Assembly: GCA_977006965.1 (NCBI GenBank)
Contig: OZ345356.1
Coordinates: 248,001 to 312,000 of the forward strand
Source: Phymatolithon calcareum
Lineage: Eukaryota; Rhodophyta; Florideophyceae; Hapalidiales
Direction of reading: 5' to 3'
DNA length: 64,000 bases
Below are positions 59,354 through 64,000 of this stretch, piece after piece. A program made the translations under genes and the position numbers. The notes beneath the pieces were generated by a model. The model did no database searches, was not told the DNA's origin, and saw only the letters and a program-made list of their open reading frames with translations. Each line of letters opens with the position of its first letter. Position 1 is the stretch's first letter.

Positions 59354-62300
59354 ATGGGTGATGGAATCGTGGCGAAGAAGAAGCGGCGACGAAGTCGATA
59401 TCGATTTAGCGGTATACCCAACCTCACAGAAGGGCTCCGAGAGAGTACCAGAGGGCCTTCTCGAGAATTGGCACCTGGAACGCTGCCTTTGTCGGATAAT
59501 CATACGGGTCCATCGCTTCCCACTTCGACGGACCAAGATGGATTTCGAGTCCATAGCACCTTCGGCTCACATCCGCCTGCATTTGACCAGCACGCACCAC
59601 ACAGTCAATCGGCCGCTCAAGGCCAGACAAGTTCGTCAGGCATTGCAGTTGCAGAAGATGGATTAGAATTGTCTGTTCTACGAGAGACTCTGATGGATGC
59701 CCAACCTGCAGAAGGAAGCTCTAGCGAAGAACTGATGGACCACGATTTGAGCACTGACGAAGCAGAGCAAGATCGAACGCCCATTTCTGCCACCAGAGAA
59801 TTGGGAGGCGTCGTCTCGCTGCGTATCTCGAATTGGAGAGTTCTTTGGGCATTGCTCAGAACGAATGGTAGCCATAAGCTCACAAAGACAAATTATCAGT
59901 CTGTACGCAATTTCGTTGGAACTATTTTAAGATTGCGCACATCATCGTGGCGAGAAGACGATTTTGAACTTCACGACTCTCGAGGTGAGCAGATTAGTGG
60001 TCTTCCGCATTTCAGCACCTTACATAAGAATTATCGTCGAATCCTGATGGGTGAGCTGGTCCCAAGAAGTATCGAGCGACTCACGGATTTAGACCTTTCA
60101 AAGGCAGGGGCACGGGCGACGCCTTTGTCACAGCATGGAGCTCCGAAGTGCAAAGTGCGGACAATGCTACCGAGTGAGTACGCTCGCGCGGATATCTCAA
60201 CATTACCAGTTTGGGAGCAGCTGAAGTCCACTACGCTTGAAGCGCATAGACAGCAGGAAGCGTCTACATTTCCGAGGGCATCCGTTTCATCTGCAAAGTG
60301 TGTCGATATATGGCCTATCATCGCAGCTCGGCAATGGTTATACGGCAGGCAATCTGCTTTACATCTTGATACAGAAGGTGTCGCGAACAAGATATCGACG
60401 TTTGCTGAAGCAGGTGATGTATTATCGGTCACTCTTTTAAACGCTCCTTCCGTTTTTGATGAGCGTTTTCAACGGTGTTTCATACTTAATTGCTCATCAT
60501 CTCAGTACAAAAGCATCCAAGGATCCATTGTGCATACTTGGACAGTGCATCACTGTACAAGAACCGATGATCTTTCATTCCAAGACGATACCGATACTTC
60601 GCTTGGGGAGCGCGACAAGCAGATTGTAGCCAGGTTTAACTTTGTCACCTACACATCGCCATCGGACTCTATTCATACTGTCATACCCGACTTGCCTGTG
60701 CATCCTCGCGATCCTGAGGAAGAGAGCACCGGGGCCGAAAATCACAATACCACAGGCTCTCGTGTACAGTCGCAAGAATCACATGAAATAGCTGAGGCTT
60801 TAAAGAAGCGACGCGCAGCAATGAGGGATCGTAAGCTGGAGATGGAAGCCGCATGGAGAGATTGGGTTAAGCCGATTATTAAGCCTGGGGACTTTATCAC
60901 CATGATACGCCCAAGATCACCCGACAACGAATTTGAGAATCATCATGGTAGGCCTTCAGAGCCAACACTGTTGACGGCAGTTGATCAGGCTTCCAGGATT
61001 CTCCTCGTAAGCCGATTCTGGGTTGAAAACGAGGAAAGAAGTTTTCACATCTTCTGGGTTTCTGGATCCACGGAGCTAGAACTAGCGTCCGCGCACTTTG
61101 AAACTCAGCATTCTCGCTTGAGATCATACTGCACTCCGCTTTCTCCGAGCGATCATGCATCCATTATGGTCGATGTCCGTGACTTTCATCTTGTTACTAC
61201 ACATGACGGTCTGCGAGGTGCAGCTCGCTTTGATCCTGTTAGCAGCATTGGAACTTTAGCCACCGGAGAGGATTACTTCGTTTACCGTTTTGCTCTCTAT
61301 TGGGACGGATTCGAAGTCCAGACCGGCAAGTCTGCCACTGGCGAGGGATTCTACTTACTTTGCTTGAACCTTCCATTGGATGCTAGATCCTCTCCCAGCG
61401 CTGTTCGCGTTCTGTCCCTTACACCTCCAGGTGTGAGCCCCGGAAAAGGTCTCGACTCTATCTTCGACGATGTAATACAGGGAATGACGTCACGATTTGC
61501 CGATTATGATGCAGAAGGGCGAAAACGTCGAATATTTCTCGATTTAGTGGCATTCCTGGGTGACACTCCCGCTCTGAACAGTTTCCTGGATGTCCTCGGA
61601 CACAATTCTAACGCATGCTGTCATTTTTGCAGATTCACAAGGGGATCTACTTCTTTGATTGGAAGCAGGTATGCCGTAGGGCACACGCACGGAATGGTTT
61701 CTCATGCGATGAGAACATACTTCCAGCACATTGCTGTTAGAGATTGTGAAGCTCAAGCGGAAACGTGTAGACTTCTTGGAATGAAACGAAATATTGCTTC
61801 CACGACATCCCTTATTAATTTTCTGCGCCAAAGAATGTTTAACGCAAGACAGTCTATTCCTGTTACAAGTGCAGGACATCCAGTAGTCCCTCATGTCATC
61901 GATCCCTACCGAGCATGTCTTATCGCCCCGGACCATCTTCTGACGGGCCATCTTCGCGACTGCATCTCGCTTGCCTTAAAATTGTTGCCGTCTGAGTACT
62001 ACCGTACTTCTTGCGAGAAGTTTATGATGGGTTTCCTTGAAGGTGCTTCCCTCCCTGTACAGAACAGGCTTGTGGACCACAGCAAGAAGTCGTTGTTTAG
62101 CATGTCAATGACTGAGTTGTATGCGTTGTCAGTTGTTGCCCATTCTGCACTGTCCACAGGATGTCGATACGCCAGCGAGACCGCCAATGATCCCAAGCCA
62201 CTCAGTGCCAAATGTGAAGAGGCCTTGCGATTGGTACGATCTTGTTCTAAGCTAATATCTGAGGTATGGTACCTTCCTCATCTGAACAGAGATGGCCCTC

Positions 62301-63337
62301 ATTCTGTACAAATATTCGAGCGGAATGACGGCAACTCAAACATGTACCGCCTACAAGACTTGGTGGATGCTCATCTTGCTAAAGTGGCCGATATTTGCAA
62401 GATGACTGATGAAGATGTACTCCAGCTGGAGGACAGCCGCTGTCCGAAGAGGAGAAAGGTAGAGCTGTCGAAAATCATGCGCGAGACACTCATTTCGATC
62501 AAGACCGTGGATAAACCTAATGTCCATCGTTTGCGTGAGCTTGTTCATTCAGCGCTCCCTCTCGTAGGCCACGTCGGAAGGATAGGAGAATTAGTGCTTG
62601 AAAAGGCGCACCAAACCCTCAAGCGATCAATCAAACTATCAAATAACAAGGAAATTCAAATCCATGCAATGTCTGGAGCAGCTTTCTCTGACTGGCAAGG
62701 TAGGCTCTCCATGTTAGCGCCATTGGCTAAAACTGGTGATGAGCACGCTATTCGAGGATGCTTTCGACTCCTCGCTGGAAGAGACGCAATTTCTGCTCTC
62801 GATGGTGAGCTTTCCCCGATTCTCTCTGCGGAGGTCCTTCAGACATTGGGACCAGAGCAATGTATAACCACTGAGCTTCAGTCGCAGGGACAGAGTGTAC
62901 TGTCTCCGCGAGCTGTGACAGACACTAAATACCAGAAATGGGCTCTTCACAGACCTGTTGAGGTAATTAGTGGTGCGGACGCAGTGCTGTCACTGCAGCA
63001 GAGACGAACTCTTTCCTTCTTAGAAGGAGCACACGCAGGAGACCTGAGAAGATTCAAGGTCTCCTTTTCACAATCCGTGTCATCCTCGTACTCAAATTCT
63101 ACCCCTGGCGTCACGCTGAATTATGGTGATGTTATGGAAGTTCTTCTTTACTACCCTGAATCTCCGTCCTTACACTTTCCGTATCTCGTACAGCCTAGCT
63201 CTTCCAGTAGTATCCCTGGCTGGGAATCGAGTGCCGGCTCTTCTATTTGGTTCGTCCAAAACTTTGTATCTTTTACACCTCGTGTTGGATCTGTCTTTTA
63301 CGCGGCCGTTCTGCCATGTACTCGAGTTCAAAGTTGA
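59354..63337 (+). CDS. Tnp2-like DDE transposase (CACTA/Plavaka type), 1327 aa
   Basis: ATG at 59354, uninterrupted. Basic N-terminus (KKKRRRSRYRF), an acidic/Ser-rich region to about 150, and a basic helix at about 475-510 (EALKKRRAAMRDRK). The core matches the Tnp2 layout: FALYWDGFEVQTGK with D651, YLLCLNLPLDAR, SPGKGLDSIFDDVIQGM, FLGDTPALNSFLDVLGHNSN with D737, and the zinc-like CCHFC at 755-759. LVLEKAHQTLKR with E1083 is a plausible third acidic residue. In CACTA/Plavaka transposases the same order is seen (DGF, NLP, PG, D-PA...GH...CxxC, E). About twice typical catalytic-core size, with a long C-terminal extension. Intactness suggests a recent or maintained gene. Terminal repeats were not found. 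Confidence 0.72.
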   Translation: MGDGIVAKKKRRRSRYRFSGIPNLTEGLRESTRGPSRELAPGTLPLSDNHTGPSLPTSTDQDGFRVHSTFGSHPPAFDQHAPHSQSAAQGQTSSSGIAVAEDGLELSVLRETLMDAQPAEGSSSEELMDHDLSTDEAEQDRTPISATRELGGVVSLRISNWRVLWALLRTNGSHKLTKTNYQSVRNFVGTILRLRTSSWREDDFELHDSRGEQISGLPHFSTLHKNYRRILMGELVPRSIERLTDLDLSKAGARATPLSQHGAPKCKVRTMLPSEYARADISTLPVWEQLKSTTLEAHRQQEASTFPRASVSSAKCVDIWPIIAARQWLYGRQSALHLDTEGVANKISTFAEAGDVLSVTLLNAPSVFDERFQRCFILNCSSSQYKSIQGSIVHTWTVHHCTRTDDLSFQDDTDTSLGERDKQIVARFNFVTYTSPSDSIHTVIPDLPVHPRDPEEESTGAENHNTTGSRVQSQESHEIAEALKKRRAAMRDRKLEMEAAWRDWVKPIIKPGDFITMIRPRSPDNEFENHHGRPSEPTLLTAVDQASRILLVSRFWVENEERSFHIFWVSGSTELELASAHFETQHSRLRSYCTPLSPSDHASIMVDVRDFHLVTTHDGLRGAARFDPVSSIGTLATGEDYFVYRFALYWDGFEVQTGKSATGEGFYLLCLNLPLDARSSPSAVRVLSLTPPGVSPGKGLDSIFDDVIQGMTSRFADYDAEGRKRRIFLDLVAFLGDTPALNSFLDVLGHNSNACCHFCRFTRGSTSLIGSRYAVGHTHGMVSHAMRTYFQHIAVRDCEAQAETCRLLGMKRNIASTTSLINFLRQRMFNARQSIPVTSAGHPVVPHVIDPYRACLIAPDHLLTGHLRDCISLALKLLPSEYYRTSCEKFMMGFLEGASLPVQNRLVDHSKKSLFSMSMTELYALSVVAHSALSTGCRYASETANDPKPLSAKCEEALRLVRSCSKLISEVWYLPHLNRDGPHSVQIFERNDGNSNMYRLQDLVDAHLAKVADICKMTDEDVLQLEDSRCPKRRKVELSKIMRETLISIKTVDKPNVHRLRELVHSALPLVGHVGRIGELVLEKAHQTLKRSIKLSNNKEIQIHAMSGAAFSDWQGRLSMLAPLAKTGDEHAIRGCFRLLAGRDAISALDGELSPILSAEVLQTLGPEQCITTELQSQGQSVLSPRAVTDTKYQKWALHRPVEVISGADAVLSLQQRRTLSFLEGAHAGDLRRFKVSFSQSVSSSYSNSTPGVTLNYGDVMEVLLYYPESPSLHFPYLVQPSSSSSIPGWESSAGSSIWFVQNFVSFTPRVGSVFYAAVLPCTRVQS

Positions 63338-64000
63338 CCAATACGACCGAATTCCGAGCAGAGGTTTCCAAATTTCAAAGTCAACATGGATGCGTGGATC
63401 TCTTTCGCTACGATGGACGAGAGTATTCGGCGCGTTGGTGTATTACATTGCTGCACCGATAGCACGTGCCATCCCGTTCCACATCGTATATCACTCTCAC
63501 ACTCGCCCCATGAAAATGGAGGAACTTTCTTCGCTTTGACGAAAAGGAATGGTTATCCACCCAGAAAGGGCTAGTTACATTATCGTTAACAAAATAATAA
63601 AGAAACAAGGGCAAAAACCTGACTTTTAAAAATGGCTACAAGTGCTACTATTCTACAAAATAAGTCTAACGGGTGCACGCTATACCTTCATACTCTATAG
63701 TCTCCACGTCTCCAAGGAGTGATTAACATCTCCCCAGATATTACTCCTGCCCTCTGAAAGATTCATAAATACAAGCTCATGAGCATTGCATAAGTGTTCT
63801 TTTGCGACGCTCAGCTCCTCTGCCCCACGGTGACACAATCCGCCATTAAACGATTAACGTGCCCGCAAACAGCCAACGTAAACCGACTTCGGCCAACCGA
63901 TACTTCTCTTACCATCGTAATAGACCATTCTTCATGTTTAAATCCATGTTGTAATCATGGACCGCCGTGGTTTGAGTCGGCCTCCAACAGACACGAGGGA
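63338..64000. other. 3' flank of the Tnp2-like gene
   Basis: 63247-63574 is open in two other frames just after the stop (for example RPMKMEELSSL), so the true C-terminus might be altered by a frameshift. Beyond about 63580 no gene is seen; a right transposon end, if any, could lie here or past the window. Confidence 0.4.

Overview
The window is nuclear DNA of a eukaryote: about 64 kb holding only a few host-type genes, scattered through a dense graveyard of transposable elements. The protein-coding genes are long single open frames without clear introns (an FTR1-type iron permease, a Golgi-type glycosyltransferase, a glutathione S-transferase). Their surroundings are AT-richer and full of 5'-truncated non-LTR retroelements plus hAT, MULE, Tc1/mariner-pogo, PIF/Harbinger and Tnp2-like DNA transposons. 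Intron-poor genes in repeat-swamped DNA would suit a florideophyte red alga (Chondrus-like), but this is inference; an oomycete or another alga cannot be excluded. I found no tRNA, rRNA, CRISPR array or prokaryotic operon.

Layout. 0-10 kb: non-LTR fragments, a short retroposed insertion with a 15-bp target duplication (3051-3216), a deleted hAT element with a perfect 8-bp duplication (3756-4921), and the first of three small secreted-protein genes (7031-6777, minus). 10-20 kb: a decayed Tc1/mariner-pogo element with TA duplication (10655-12665), a 730-bp dispersed repeat, a 2.5-kb region bounded by 265-bp inverted arms (13746-16224), a CENP-B/Tigger-like pseudogene, and a MULE derivative with 78-bp terminal repeats (18422-20341). 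20-36 kb: the other two secreted-protein genes, a 135-aa repeat-associated gene, LINE fragments including one LINE nested in another (29041-30470), the GST gene, and faint copia-like remnants. 36-47 kb: glycosyltransferase (37492-39039) and FTR1 permease (44889-46433), separated by about 5.8 kb of microsatellite- and CTGTAC-rich DNA with a segmental duplication. 47-50 kb: strong hairpins and a LINE 3' end. 50.2-53.5 kb: an essentially complete PIF/Harbinger transposon (TTA duplications, terminal and subterminal repeats, transposase, Myb-like partner with one in-frame stop). 55.5-63.4 kb: three large genes, one a 1327-aa Tnp2-like (CACTA/Plavaka-type) transposase and two of unknown family; they may form one large undescribed DNA transposon.

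How it fits together. Most sequence reports on transposition: element ends, target duplications and catalytic residues can be read directly for several superfamilies. The best candidates for something new are the three-gene Tnp2-like locus, the three-copy small secreted-protein family with its conserved promoter spacing, and the sharing of a 3' tail between a LINE family and a short retroposon family.
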